From Schoenoplectus triqueter (taxonomy: Eukaryota > Streptophyta > Magnoliopsida > Poales > Cyperaceae), in contig CAXKVV010000963.1 of assembly GCA_964058805.1 (NCBI GenBank), forward strand, positions 1 to 36,180: 36,180 bases of DNA. Direction: 5' to 3'. A model generated the notes under the pieces. It was not told the DNA's origin. It worked only from the letters and a program-made list of their open reading frames with translations, and searched no databases. Positions 18,613 through 29,830 of the stretch are shown here, piece after piece; the first letter of the stretch is position 1, and every line of letters begins with the position of its first letter. The position numbers and the translations under genes are program-made.

Positions 18613-18879
18613 TGCCATGTGGCACAGCTGGGTTGATGTGGCTTGATATAGCTGTGCCATGTGGCTTAGGGTTGGGTGAGATGGCCTCCTCTGGTTGTGC
18701 CGTGTGGCACAGAGGAAATGTAGTGGACCACTGGTGTGATGCCGTGTGGCACAAGATGGGATGAGGTGGCCCACTGGCTGTCTGCCACGTGGCACTGAGG
18801 TGGGGCCCACCTGTCAGTGACTCATACCAAGGTGGGGCCCACTTGCTGACATGGCCCAATGAGACGCTGCCACGTGGCA
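18613..18879. repeat. Phased array of 12-bp TGCCACGTGGCA-type palindromes
   Basis: TGCC[A/G][T/C]GTGGCA-like palindromes start at 18613, 18655, 18698, 18740, 18783 and 18868, spaced 42, 43, 42, 43 and 85 bp (about twice 42.5). The last two are perfect TGCCACGTGGCA with a CACGTG G-box core; the others carry CATGTG or CGTGTG. Two GTGGGGCCCAC sites (18800-18810, 18832-18842) sit in the final double spacing. Sequence between palindromes is only loosely conserved. Confidence 0.85.
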
Positions 18880-19739
18880 CACCCTCTCTCTTCGATTATT
18901 TTATACCTCCTGTGTTTCTTGCACCCAGTTTGTACTCAGAGCTGCTGTTATCCCCAACTTGCACCCAGAATTGCTCTGATCAAATCTCAGCCTTTGATTA
19001 ATCCATTTATTCTGCTTTTATCTTCCCTGAATTTATTTTAATAGCTCCACTTATCCAAAAATCATGAAAATTTTACCAAAAATCCCTAAAATCATGATGA
19101 TCACCCCTGTAATTTTTAATTCCATTTTTACCCTTCCTTCTCTAAATTAAAAATTCTTTTGTCCATAAAACCCTATTATTCCTTCTGAATTAATCCCTGA
19201 TTTCAATTGTAGCTCTGTGTCTCTGCCAATTATCTCTCCCTTGCAGAAACCACCCTAACTAAATACCAATTAGACTTATATTGATATTCACTAGGGCTTG
19301 ATCTGATCAACAGTTGATTATATGTCAACAGTTGATACAGATCTAGACTTGATCAGATGGTTGCTACTAGCTTTGGCACCTGATCAGTCTTGTGAAATTG
19401 ACTTTCAATCCCTTAACATGAGGGTGACTTAGTCAAAGAACTGACTACTTATCAGTAATTGACACAAATCAAAGCATGGTTAGGTGGTTGCTCGCAGCTT
19501 TGGCACCAGGTCAGCCTTGAAAGCAAAATCACATTTGGAATTTCTCATGACTAGTTGCATCAAAATGCTAGCTTGGCATTGACATCATTTCATGTAGCAT
19601 AGGGATTATACCGCTTCAGCTCCTTTCTAGGGTTAGCTCCAAGGGCAAATTTTTAGGGTTCAACTCTGACTCCTATAATAGGTCACTGAGGTGTGGGGTC
19701 CATCTGTCAGTGAAAATGGTCACATGGATGACTCATCAG
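18880..19739. other. Non-coding with a short diverged repeat
   Basis: No coding region. Two related ~45-bp blocks (GGTTGCT...AGCTTTGGCACC...GGTCAGxCTTG) occur near 19358-19402 and 19480-19522, a ~120-bp period. TTGATCAG/CAACAGTTGAT motifs repeat near 19305-19345. Confidence 0.5.
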
Positions 19740-20230
19740 ATAGGCTAGGTTTATGTTGTCAGGTTCATCTATAAGGGACCGCCAGGTGGGTCCCACTTGT
19801 CAGAGAAAATATAATCAAATGGCTGACCCATCAGGAGATTTTCTCTCTCTGAAATCTCCCGAGGGTCAGCCACCTCGAATGAGTAGGAGGTGGTGGGGTA
19901 TTTATATCCTCGTCTTTCACCCTAATATTTCATTGTGGGATTAATGCTTAACCTCTGTTCCGGGTTGATTAGTTTTCTTAGCAAAATAGGCTAGGTCCAT
20001 GTCATTGGAGCTGCTCATAAGGGACTGCCATGTGGGTCCCACTTGTCAGAAAAGATATAATCACATGGTGACACCCGAGAGATCTCCTCTCTCCCTCGAT
20101 CCTCTCAGCTGTCACTCATGCTGAGTGGATAGAGAATAGTGGGGTATTTATACTCTTCACTTCATGCCCAGCATTCCATTGTGGGACTAATGGATTTGTT
20201 CCGGGGTTAGGCAGCGACCTCTTCTGATTA
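19740..20230. repeat. 245-bp direct duplication carrying a TATA-like box and GTGGGTCCCAC
   Basis: Copy 1 is about 19740-19975 and copy 2 about 19985-20230, roughly 75-80% identical. Each contains, in order, ATAGGCTAGGT, ATAAGGGAC, GTGGGTCCCACTTGTCAG (19786 and 20032), a CT-rich block, GTGGGGTATTTATA and CATTGTGGGA. The order of motifs resembles a promoter module, but no downstream gene was found. Confidence 0.8.
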
Positions 20231-20663
20231 GTGGGCCATCTTTTCATTGCTTTCCCTTTTCATGACTTATTATTAATCATTGATTTTATTTTCATTTATT
20301 CATCTATTCATCCTTGAAATCTTTCAAGGGTAAACAATTACACATCATCCTACTAAACATTTAATTCTTGTATATATTTGATAACTTATTCTATGGATCA
20401 CTTTGTAATTTCTGGACTCATCAAAGACCCTTCAGGCAACAATAATTATTAGATGCTTGGTTAATATGTTATTTATTTTAAATTTGGAAAAATAATATAT
20501 TATTTTTAAGTTGAATAGGGTTTAATTGTGCCTTCACAATTATAACTAATTTATTTTAGTGCTAATATGCCTTATGAAATATGAATATATTTCAATGCTA
20601 AGTAGTAATTATTTTTTTTATATCCTATAGGTACACCACAATCGGTGACATAATCAGATTATC

Positions 20664-21960
20664 ATGGTGACATCATTAATTGATGGTGAATTTAAGAGTC
20701 GGAGTAGAGCAATTGAAATTAGACGGAGTATGTGTGATTATTTTAATGATGTAGAAGAAAATACGGTGGTTTGCAAAAAGTGTATTGTCAAATTTATTTT
20801 TGATCCAAAATTAAGAACAAAACACTTGGTCATCATATTCTATAAAGTTATCTGAACATCCTAAAAAAAGAAACATAAATGATAGTTAACAGTCTAGAAA
20901 AAAAAATTGCGACTTTCACTTTTTATTTTGATCCAGATTTAACTTGTAACCTCCTGACCTTGCTCTTTATTGTTGCTGAGATTATATTTTTTAGTAATTA
21001 TACTCCTTTTTATGAACCAGCTATGAGATCAACCAAACCCGAAGTCGTAAAACATCAAATTCTAAGAAATGATCATGTAGAGATGTTCAAAGCTAACATG
21101 TAGCACTGAATGAATTTGCTATATTGGATTCACGAATGTCTTTCATTGAGTGTCATTCAGACGTCGAGTACGAAATTGGGGTACTTGTGCTTGACAACAC
21201 ATTACTTTGACCATAATAATAATATCCAAAAAATATCATTGGTTCTAAAAAAATGCCTTATCCTCACAACTGTCAAGTGATTTTGAATGTGATCGAAAAA
21301 ATCTTAATGCATTAGAAGTTAGACCATAAGATATTCACCTTGACTCTAGATAATTGCTCTGCAAATGATAATGTAGTGTCTTAACTAGAAATTAAATTTT
21401 AAGAGAGAACTATTTTTTATCAGAGATTTATGCACATGAGATGTATGATGCACATCTTAAATATCTTGGTACAAGATAGTATAAGTGTTATACAGACAAT
21501 ATTGAAAAAAATTAGAGATTTAATACAATATATTGGTTTATCTCCAACAAGACTATAAATTTTTAATACCCTTATGATCGAACTTAGATTAAAACCTCAA
21601 AAAATATTGATTTTAGATTGTTCAACAAGGTGAAATTTTACTTCTGAGATGATCAATCAAGCCTTGAAGTACAAAGATGAGTGGAATAATGCTGAAATTT
21701 AACTTTGGAGAGATTTCTAGCTGCAATATAAATTTTCTTAACTATTAGGTGTCTCACGTCGCATAAATACATAAATAAGGTTTGGGTTATTCGCCAACAA
21801 TTATTTGATGAAGATGTCAGATGAAAAGAAAATTTTGCAAGTATTGGGAAAACACAAACTTGATCCTGACATTAGCATACATTCTAGATCCTTGATCCAA
21901 GATGGTGCTTCTAGCTTCTATTTTAAATGAGCTTATAGAGAAGAAGAGACTAAATTAATG
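20664..21960 (+). pseudogene. Decayed hAT-family transposase
   Basis: Fragments in several frames follow the order of a plant hAT (RICESLEEPER-type) transposase. Residues encoded at 20700-20850 resemble a BED zinc finger (C-x2-C kept, His end lost). At 20940-21100 there is the region before the catalytic core. At 21182-21260 YLCLTTHYFD, and at 21341-21375 LDNCSANDN, match the catalytic-core signatures. At 21607-21670 the TRWN motif has its Trp codon changed to TGA, and at 21838-21930 YW...LDPRSK has Arg changed to TGA. Many stops and shifts make it non-functional. The C-terminal dimerisation region was not found. Confidence 0.85.
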
Positions 21961-24850
21961 CTCAAAAATACTTAGTTTTGAGAATATGAGAAGAAAAATT
22001 ACTTGAAAACAGACATGTAGAGGTAGATCTTAATAAGGATGAGGAAAAAGGGAACAAAGAGAAGACATGTGAGACTCGAGCGGAGGAAAAAATTATCTAA
22101 AATTAGTTATCCAGAGGCGGACCAATGTTAATAAAGAGGAGGCGAATGAAACTAGAGAAAAGAAGTGGAAATAGCCTAAAAGCAGTTATCAAATTTATAT
22201 TTCAAAGAAAAAATATTAAGTCTTTGATATATCTTAATTATTCAATATATTCTGACTAATAACTAAGGCTGCAAATTTTATTCATGACTCATTTTATTAA
22301 ATTAAAAAATCACAATTAACTTACTCGATTTCAGGTCGATTTGAATCAAACTCGAATCGTGGTTAGCTCCTTTGTAATAGGTTGGTGAGTTCTAATTATT
22401 TGTTAATAATTATTATAACTATATTAATAATAATGAAAATAATAAAAATAATAATTATTTAAGATATGTCTCAAGAAAATAAGGTTATACTCTTACAACC
22501 GAATTAGATAATTTGGAATATTTTATTAGCTATAGTGGAACTCATTAAATTTGGTTAAGTCAAAAGAGGAAAAAAGTTGACATAATTCTTCAAAATTTTA
22601 TTAATTAATGTTAATAGCAATGTAAATTATAATTTATTGGATTCACTTTCCTAAATTAAAAAGTTCCACATAATATTTTACTATGAGCATCTATAGATTA
22701 AGGCAATTTGCACAGTGTCCCATACTGAAGAATCTGAAAGGAAAAGAAAGTATGTGAATGCTCAACATTTATCCAGAATAATATTTTATCATTAGCAATC
22801 CATGGATAGGATGTCATGCTCTAGTGCAAATTAAAATTGACCCTCGTGTATTTCTCTGAGAGTGATAGATAATGTTAAAATTTTGCAATAATGTAAATGA
22901 CCACCAAAACTTGCTACTCGATAAATAAAGCAATATTATTATTTTCTCCCTGCTACTTTGAAAACTTTTTGTGTATTTTTGGATCGATAATTTTGAATTT
23001 GATTATTTAAATCTTCAATGATTATGTATGTCTTACAAAATGTAGGACTTTCAATTTATTTATTTTTCGGATAATATCATTGTTTTGTCCCGGCTACTTT
23101 GAAAACTTTAGGTGCATTTTTTTATTTGTAGACATTTCTGAATTTGATCATGTAAATCTTTATTGATTATCTATGATTTAGAAAATATAAAACTTTTAAT
23201 TTTTTTTGTTCTCTGACGTCTACTTCATTATGTTCATGCTACATAATGATATATTTTGAATCATATAACAGACAAACTTTTTATTTTTTGACTGGAATAT
23301 TGTAGAATGAATGAGGATAAATTAATAAATAGTCCTACTATTATTTAAAATTTTGATATATGATTCTTTGGCATGAAAAAAAGATTGACCATAACTACTT
23401 CAATATTTGTTAGTTTTCTTCCTTAATTCTTCTATTTTTTATTCAATTTATTTTATTATATATTCATCTCTTTCTTCTGCACCTGTTTACATATATGAAG
23501 TAGCCTATCAAATTAAATACGACGCGAAAGCAAATCAAAATATTAATAGCATTACGACAATAATTAGAATGATGAACTAAGTTTTAGTACGACAATAATT
23601 AAAATGATGGGTTAGATTTTCTTGTCATCTGATATCTATCATCTATGTAATGCTCTCTACATTAGTATTATGTTTTATTTAAAATCATGTTTATTTATAT
23701 AATATGACATTAAGCGATCAAATATATCGATGAATCATACCAATTAACATGAATGAATAAGGAAAAAGAGCTCTAAAAGAACTTTATTTGTGTGCATTAA
23801 GTTACTTCTATAATACTATTATAACATCTAGCAATTAAATAGTATAAATATTCATGGCAGCGTAGGTAACCAAACAACTTTCTAGTATACATCCTTTTGT
23901 AATATTTTATGTTCTATAAATCTAAAATACAGTCATCATATTTACTCATGATCGTTGTCTAAATCTAACGACTAGGGCTATTATAAAAACTTATAGCTCG
24001 TGGATTGATTGGGATCGACTCGAGATCAAGTTTGAGTTAGATTTTGCTCAACTCACTAAACTCGTTTGGTTCATTAAACTATTAATATTTATTATTTTTA
24101 CTATTTCATTATGAACTTTTAGTGTATTATATAAGTTATAATTTATATATAACTATTATATGAGAGTCAATTTGGCAAATGAAAGAATAGTACTAGAATA
24201 ATGTCATTTGAATAGTAAAAGTGGAACTGTGTATGAAAGAGTGTGTATATGAAGAGTATATGGAATAGTATTATTTTTGTACTATTTGGAAGAGTGAAAA
24301 TATTATTTGGTAATATTTCAATTAGAATCGTACAATGATGTAGTGTTTTTATACATTAAAAAAGTAAAAACCAAAAATACCCTATCAAATTTGGTTCATT
24401 CTTTTTTATAAACACGTATAACTTAAAACAAATATTTATTTACAAATTTAAATTTTATATCAATTAAAAAACATTAGGATAAACACTTATCAATTTTGAT
24501 AATAATTTTTTTTGCATCATATCTAATTAAATTTCATATATTTGATAGGGATAATATTTTTAATACTTTATGTTACTTTTAATATTATGGACACCTTAAC
24601 TATTTTCTGTTTGACTTTGTCCCTTTCTGCGTGTGTTGCTTTAATTTTTAGTAGTGTCTCATAGTGCAACTCAGCAAACATGAAAGAAAACACATTACAA
24701 AATAAATGAGAAAGGATAGCGTGGTCCAATCAATATTTTTAACTCATTAAGTTAATGAAATAATCTTAAACTTAATCTGACTCGACTCATTCACAACCTT
24801 ATCAATTATTCAAATGAATCTGACAGTTAATCTACTACAGAGCCTGACGC
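21961..24850. other. AT-rich intergenic DNA with transposon remnants
   Basis: No gene recognised. A diverged direct repeat of ~110 bp (about 22945-23055 and 23085-23200, period ~139) shares GCTACTTTGAAAACTTT and TTGAATTTGAT. Phrases such as TAAGGCTGCAAATTTTATTC (22264), CTCGAGATCAAGTTTGAGTT (24010) and a mirrored AACCTTATC (about 24797) look like hAT-type terminal sequences, but no clean element boundaries were found. Confidence 0.5.
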
Positions 24851-24851
24851 A

Positions 24852-24950
24852 TAACTTTCTTCATCTCTTTTTGGATGAGAGGAGTGAAATGCTGTTTTTC
24901 CACAACTTTCTACCTCTTTTTGGTTGCGAGGAGTAAAATGCTGCTTTTTT
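24852..24950. repeat. Two copies of a ~42-bp unit beside the tRNA gene
   Basis: TTCATCTCTTTTTGGATGAG...GTGAAATGCTG and TCTACCTCTTTTTGGTTGCG...GTAAAATGCTG, period about 53 bp, ending just before the T-rich terminator of the tRNA gene. Confidence 0.75.
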
Positions 24951-24975
24951 CCAAAAAAAAATAGATCAAAAAAAG
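24945..24975 (-). terminator. RNA polymerase III terminator of tRNA-Ser
   Basis: Directly 3' of the tRNA on the minus strand are two T runs (seven T, then nine T), the normal pol III stop signal. Confidence 0.85.
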
Positions 24976-25057
24976 CGTGGTCGGCAGGATTCGAACCTGC
25001 GCGGGCAGAGCCCACATGATTTCTAGTCATGCCCGATAACCACTCCGGCACGACCAC
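24976..25057 (-). tRNA. tRNA-Ser (anticodon AGA)
   Basis: An 82-nt class II tRNA on the minus strand. The acceptor stem GTGGTCG pairs with CGACCAC, followed by the discriminator G typical of tRNA-Ser. The anticodon stem-loop TGACTAGAAATCA gives AGA, which is read as IGA and decodes UCU/UCC/UCA. There is a long variable arm (about 25000-25015) and a T arm GCAGGTTCGAATCCTGC. No intron. A CAA motif lies just upstream (TTTCAATGA), as in many plant tRNA genes. It appears intact. Confidence 0.97.
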
Positions 25058-27032
25058 TCATTGAAATCCCTTCAATCACAGTTGATTAATGTTTGCGTCT
25101 AAATTGTTCCTCCCACGCCACACTTTCCAACTGCGTGATACCAAATTCGTGTAATACGATATGATGAGTGTTTTAGACCAGTATTCTGGATTTATACCCT
25201 GATTATACGGAAGATATTCTACATGTGCAATAACAATTATAAATCGTCACGCATTCGAACTTCGTGTTGATATTGGAGTATGCACACAAGTTCCGCTTAA
25301 TACATGGATATTTTGAAGATTTCTTTCCAAAAAAAATATCCCACAAAGTATTCAAAGAGAAAAATAGAAACTACATACCAATCCAACCGTACCATTATAC
25401 TTGGATGAAAACTTCAATGTGCTGAGATATTTGAAGGCGGGATTCTTTGATAACTATTTAGTTTTACAATTTTGACAATCAACTTAATATTAATATAAAT
25501 TTATAGAAAATAATTTATAAACATATTTTTAATCACACGACATTAAATTTATGTCATTAAAATCATCATATAATTTTGATGATATTTGATGAAATATCAA
25601 ATGACGTCCAAATTGCACGGAATTTAAAATATGATTGATCCATAAGTTCAAGAATATGTTTGTAAAGTTTTTTTTTTTCATTTTTAAGATCTTCTATGAA
25701 TTTATATTAATTTGGTTGTTAATGTTATCAAACTAAGTAGTTGTCACGGGATCCCCACCCCACCAAATTTCAATTCATTTTTTTAAAACTTTAAAAGTCT
25801 GTAGGGGACTAATTTCATTCAATAATTAAAAGTGTTTACATCCCTAAGAAAATAAAAAAGAAGAATTTTTTCAATCCAAAACTAAATAATATAAAACATC
25901 TAATAAACTCTAAGTCGAATTTTCTAATTTATCTTAAAGATTTTGTCTCTATTACGTATGGAGAGAATTTTTGAAAAAAATATATATATAATTCTTTTTT
26001 AAAGTTATCTAGGTCAAATTTCTTGTTAAGCACCCCGCAATACTTCAAATTTTCAATCTTCATTTTGAATTTGTTGAAGCTGAAATATAACGCATCTTTC
26101 TAATAACTCATGGCACAACACCTCGATAAAGAAAAAATATCTCCTACTGGATCAAAAGGATTGATAAAAAGAATGAACGAAGATTGGATGAAAAAATAAA
26201 TTTTAAACGACAATCAATATAGTGAAAGCAAAGGAGACCAATCAATGATCTTTATCCTCATAGAATTTTTTTTTCCTAAAAGACAGCTATGATTTTCCTT
26301 TTTTCTCAAAAAAAATATCTCTCAGTTGTCAATAATCGAAATTCATCCGTTAGTCATTGCCAAAAGGGCCTGGTTTAAGAAACTGGAAATATATGACCAG
26401 ACCCGAATCTTAAATTGACATTTTCCTCCATTACAAGCTTGGCAACCAAAATCATTTTGGTTCCACGCCACAATAATCTTAGCCTAATATTTACTAGTAG
26501 AATTTGATCAAGAAGCATTAATTGAAGTGAAATTATGACAAGTCATAGGATAACCCAACTCATGCTATAGCATTGTATTAGATAGATCGAAAGGAAGTTT
26601 GAATTTTACGTACTAATCTGTTATAACACAGAAAAAAGATTGCGCTACATGGTGCTGTATATCCAGATAGTTCAAAAGGAGGTTGAAATATTAATCTAGT
26701 ACCATATCCAAAATTTAATTGGATACATATATTTGAAACCATGCCCTATCCAGATACGATTCATTTCAGTCCAATGACCAGATTGGTGTCAGGTATCGGA
26801 CAAAATAGCACTCTTACATCCAACAGCACAGCAAGTTATTGTAATATTTACAGAGCACTTCATCATGCTTTTTACATTTCAGTTGGGAACTACTTAAACA
26901 AGGAGGGAGAGGCTAATATCCTAGCGTGTAATTATTCATCCAGACTCCAGATAAAGACATGAATTATATGGAGATCACACTACACAATAAACATTGATTC
27001 CTTTATGTTTGAAAGCATGTACTATAGATTAT
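25058..27032. other. Intergenic DNA; right part is the likely 3' UTR of the ATI3-like gene
   Basis: AT-rich, no recognised gene. The less AT-rich stretch 26741-27032 directly follows the stop codon of the minus-strand gene and may be its 3' UTR. The 73-aa plus-strand ORF within it (26741-26962) has no recognisable features. Confidence 0.4.
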
Positions 27033-29763
27033 TCATGAGTACACGCCTAAAACAGGCCACGGGGCCACTGCGCCAGGTGGGAAAGAGGTCCTAAGCAAAG
27101 GAACACGCTTCAGCACAGAAAAGGCTTCGTTCAGACGGCCAGCACGAGCCTTTAATTTTGAGGCCCTCTGAAAAACATAAAAAATAAAGGATGAAATAAA
27201 AATATAACTCTCGCTGATATAAAATGGATGAGTAAATTGTTAGCTTTAATACTAGTAAGCAGCTGAAATAGGTATGATCTAATTCAGTCAAAAACTATTG
27301 GCTGGTAGCCAAACAGTACTAGTTAGGTCAGTACAGAAACCAGCAATCATTATCAGTGAAGACAGAAATTAGGTACAAGTAGGTTCCAGTTATTATCATG
27401 ATATCCATCCAATTGAAGATTAAATTTTCCATTCCTCTGTTAATTTAATTTTTTTTTTATGTTTTCATTGATGCTCAAATTAACTCTAGTCAAGGAAGCA
27501 CAAAATTGGAAACCCCACCTCAGTTCTGATGTACCAGCATGGCAGTATAAGAGGTGGAGCTAAGTACAAGGAATGGGGGGCCAATTGACCCCCACTTGTT
27601 TTCAAATATCATGTGATTGGATATGATTTTATCATATCATTTAGTCTAAAATGTTATGGATACTATAATTTGACCCCATTCTTTTTGTAAAATTTTATAG
27701 GCTTGACACCCATATATTCTTCGAAGGAAAAAAAATGAAGAAAATTTTGACTATGATGATATGTGTACAATTTGAGAGATACATAATATTTATGATTTCT
27801 TCAAAACAATACTCAAGTAATCCCTTTACAATATCATCTCACTCTCTTCCATTCCATTCGGAAAATGGACTTCTTTCTCACCCTTCCCCTCCCCTCCCTT
27901 ACTCTCCTGTTAAATTTTGCTCTTTCTAAAATGTGCACGTATTGGTTGATAATTTTCATACATTAATGATCTAATATAGCTCAGTTTTTTAATCATAAAA
28001 AACCAAATAAGTAAATTTTGAAATGTTGATTTTAAAATGGGACCACTTCCGAACCATAATTTTCAATTTTTTGGAACACTTATATTTGAAATCTTTGTAT
28101 TATTTTTGGAACACTTGTACTTTATAGAAAATGGCTATGATTAATATATTATTTTCTTGATAATTTTAAATTAAATAAATATGTTATATTTTTTATTTTT
28201 TATTATATTTATTAATTTTAAATTTAAAAATGTTTGACTCCGCCTCTGAGTATAATATACCTTGGCTCTTGACGAGGTTGAAGTGATCACAGTAAGCACA
28301 GCAGTACAACAACAATACAAAATGTAGCAAATACAGGAACAGCTACAGTAACAACACAACTAATTTTAACCATATTTTTATTGTATCACTCACTTGTTTT
28401 GTAAGAATTATTAACACTTTAACAGTATATTCCTGAACATGCATGCTGCAAAAGAAATCACAAGGCTTGGCCTGGAATTTTACGTGGACACAAGCTTTGT
28501 GACCTTGTGTATTCAGCCTATGTTGCAACCTGTAAAAGTAACTTCATGTGGTTGCACAGGCTTGTGGAAGCAAGTCATGTGATTTCTTCTGAACAGACCA
28601 TATCTAAAGTGGATTGACATGATCTGCATTTTTCTCTTTCCTGCCGATCCAAGATGCTTTTATTGATCAAAATCCGATCAATAGTTCCAAACTTTCCATT
28701 ATACCCAATATCACGCATCATAATTCTAAGTTTTCTAACTTCTAGGGAATACATATCAGTCCTAGTTTTCTTTCTTCTTCTTTTTTTAGATGATACCGAT
28801 GCTAAACAATTAACTGCCAGCAAAAGTTTCCCATCTGATTCTTCAAAAACCATCATGAACCAAGATCTACGTCTAACTGTAGTCAATAAACAGTTGTCTA
28901 TAGTAGCAAAATATTGTCCTATGAAACTAATTGATTGCTGTTTTTCCCACCAAACTTTTCTCAACTGCTTCAATGACGATAAGGTTAACTTAGTGATCAC
29001 CAATTTAGTAGCCTCAACAGTGGTAAATTAATATATTCAAAGTTGACCGACAAAACAATAATTAAGCCCGCAATTTGAAGGTCAAATTAGTCATGAATAA
29101 CCAACTAAACGATATTTAGCTATAACTGTCAAAACAACATGACATGAAATTGAGATGGTCCAGTTCAAGTGGAAACAAAGAAAGATTCACCTTTTCATCA
29201 AGAACCGTCTTCAATGGCATTGGAGTCGTACTCTTATACTGCTCACCCGATTTAAGCAACTTTCTTCCCAAAATCACAGCCCCTAGAATTGCGGCGGCAA
29301 CCGAAAAAGACCAAACAGGCCTAATTCGACAAACACACAGTTTAATCATCTCAAAAGGAAATTTCCACCACGCATCCCATCTCTTTTCTATCTGCTTCTT
29401 TTCATCCTCAGAAACAGAATCCCGAGTTTCACTTTCCCAATCAAAAGGATCTAGCCTTTCGCCATTTAACTGGCCGATTTCTCTGTTCTCAGTGTAATTC
29501 GACTCGTCAGACCAGAATTCGCGGGGTTGGTTCATCGGGAAAAATTCTGGATCGACCCAGCTTGGATTGTCTGAGTCTTCATCTTCACTGGGAGCTCTGT
29601 TGGTATACTTGGCGCCTGAATCAAGAGAGAAATAGTCGGGCTTGACAGCACCAGCATCAGATTCGTAATCGAGCCGCGGGGAGTCGAGCTCTTTCATGGA
29701 CTTGAGAGGTGAACCAGTAGACTGAGGAAGATCCCAGTCATGAACCTCGCTGAGTTCATCCAT
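27033..29763 (-). CDS. ATI3-like ATG8-interacting membrane protein, two exons
   Basis: Exon 1 is 29763-29191 (191 codons, ATG to LDEK, donor AAG|GTGAAT); exon 2 is 27167-27033 (44 codons plus TGA, acceptor TTTTTCAG). Both junctions are phase 0, giving 235 residues. Seen: an acidic Ser/Asp-rich N-terminal region (about 1-125), a Trp-rich basic stretch (RWDAWWKFPFE at 128-138), one probable transmembrane segment (about 150-170) flanked by Arg and Lys, and a C-terminus with RVPLL and WPVL four residues from the end. WPVL fits the W-x-x-L ATG8-interacting motif. From memory, the C-terminal pattern resembles the dicot ATI3 proteins, which bind ATG8 and UBAC2 in ER-linked selective autophagy; no search could be run. 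The 2023-nt intron carries a transposon. An extra small exon cannot be excluded. Confidence 0.65.
27551..28248. mobile_element. Non-autonomous TIR transposon (~698 bp) in the ATI3-like intron
   Basis: The ends are imperfect inverted repeats: GAGGTGGAGCTAAG at 27551 and, reading inwards from 28246, GAGGCGGAGTCAA (the right end carries an extra CA). A perfect 7-bp direct repeat AGTATAA flanks it (27544-27550 and 28249-28255). The interior is AT-rich, with GGGGGGCCAATTGACCCCC near the left end and no transposase. The CAGAGGCGGAG-type end and 7-8-bp duplication suggest hAT. Confidence 0.7.
28575..29003 (-). other. 142-codon ORF within the intron (unrecognised)
   Basis: Open from an ATG at 29003 on the same strand as the host gene. 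The product is Lys/Arg-rich with a KKRRRKK run and no motif I recognise. The opposite strand also has a 125-codon ORF here (28654-29031). The segment is less AT-rich than its flanks. It may be a relic of an inserted sequence or simply chance. Confidence 0.2.
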
Positions 29764-29810
29764 GGAGAGAGAGGGGGAGTTTTGTTGCTGTTTGTGTTTC
29801 TCTTCGCAGT

Positions 29811-29830
29811 GAGAGAGAGAGAGAGAGAGA
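29811..29830. repeat. (GA)n microsatellite in the 5' UTR of the ATI3-like gene
   Basis: About ten GA repeats on the plus strand (CT/TC on the transcribed strand), 50-70 nt upstream of the ATG at 29763. CT-rich leaders are common in plant 5' UTRs. Confidence 0.85.

Noticed and set aside
22264..24803. A 2.5-kb transposon bounded by CTAAGGCTGCAAAT and its rough inverse
   Set aside because: Only about 10 of 14 bases match and no target duplication was found; probably fragments of separate elements.
24827..25057. 76-codon minus-strand ORF
   Set aside because: It overlaps the tRNA-Ser gene entirely and is explained by it.
26741..26962. 73-codon plus-strand ORF
   Set aside because: No recognisable motif; it lies in the likely 3' UTR of the minus-strand gene.
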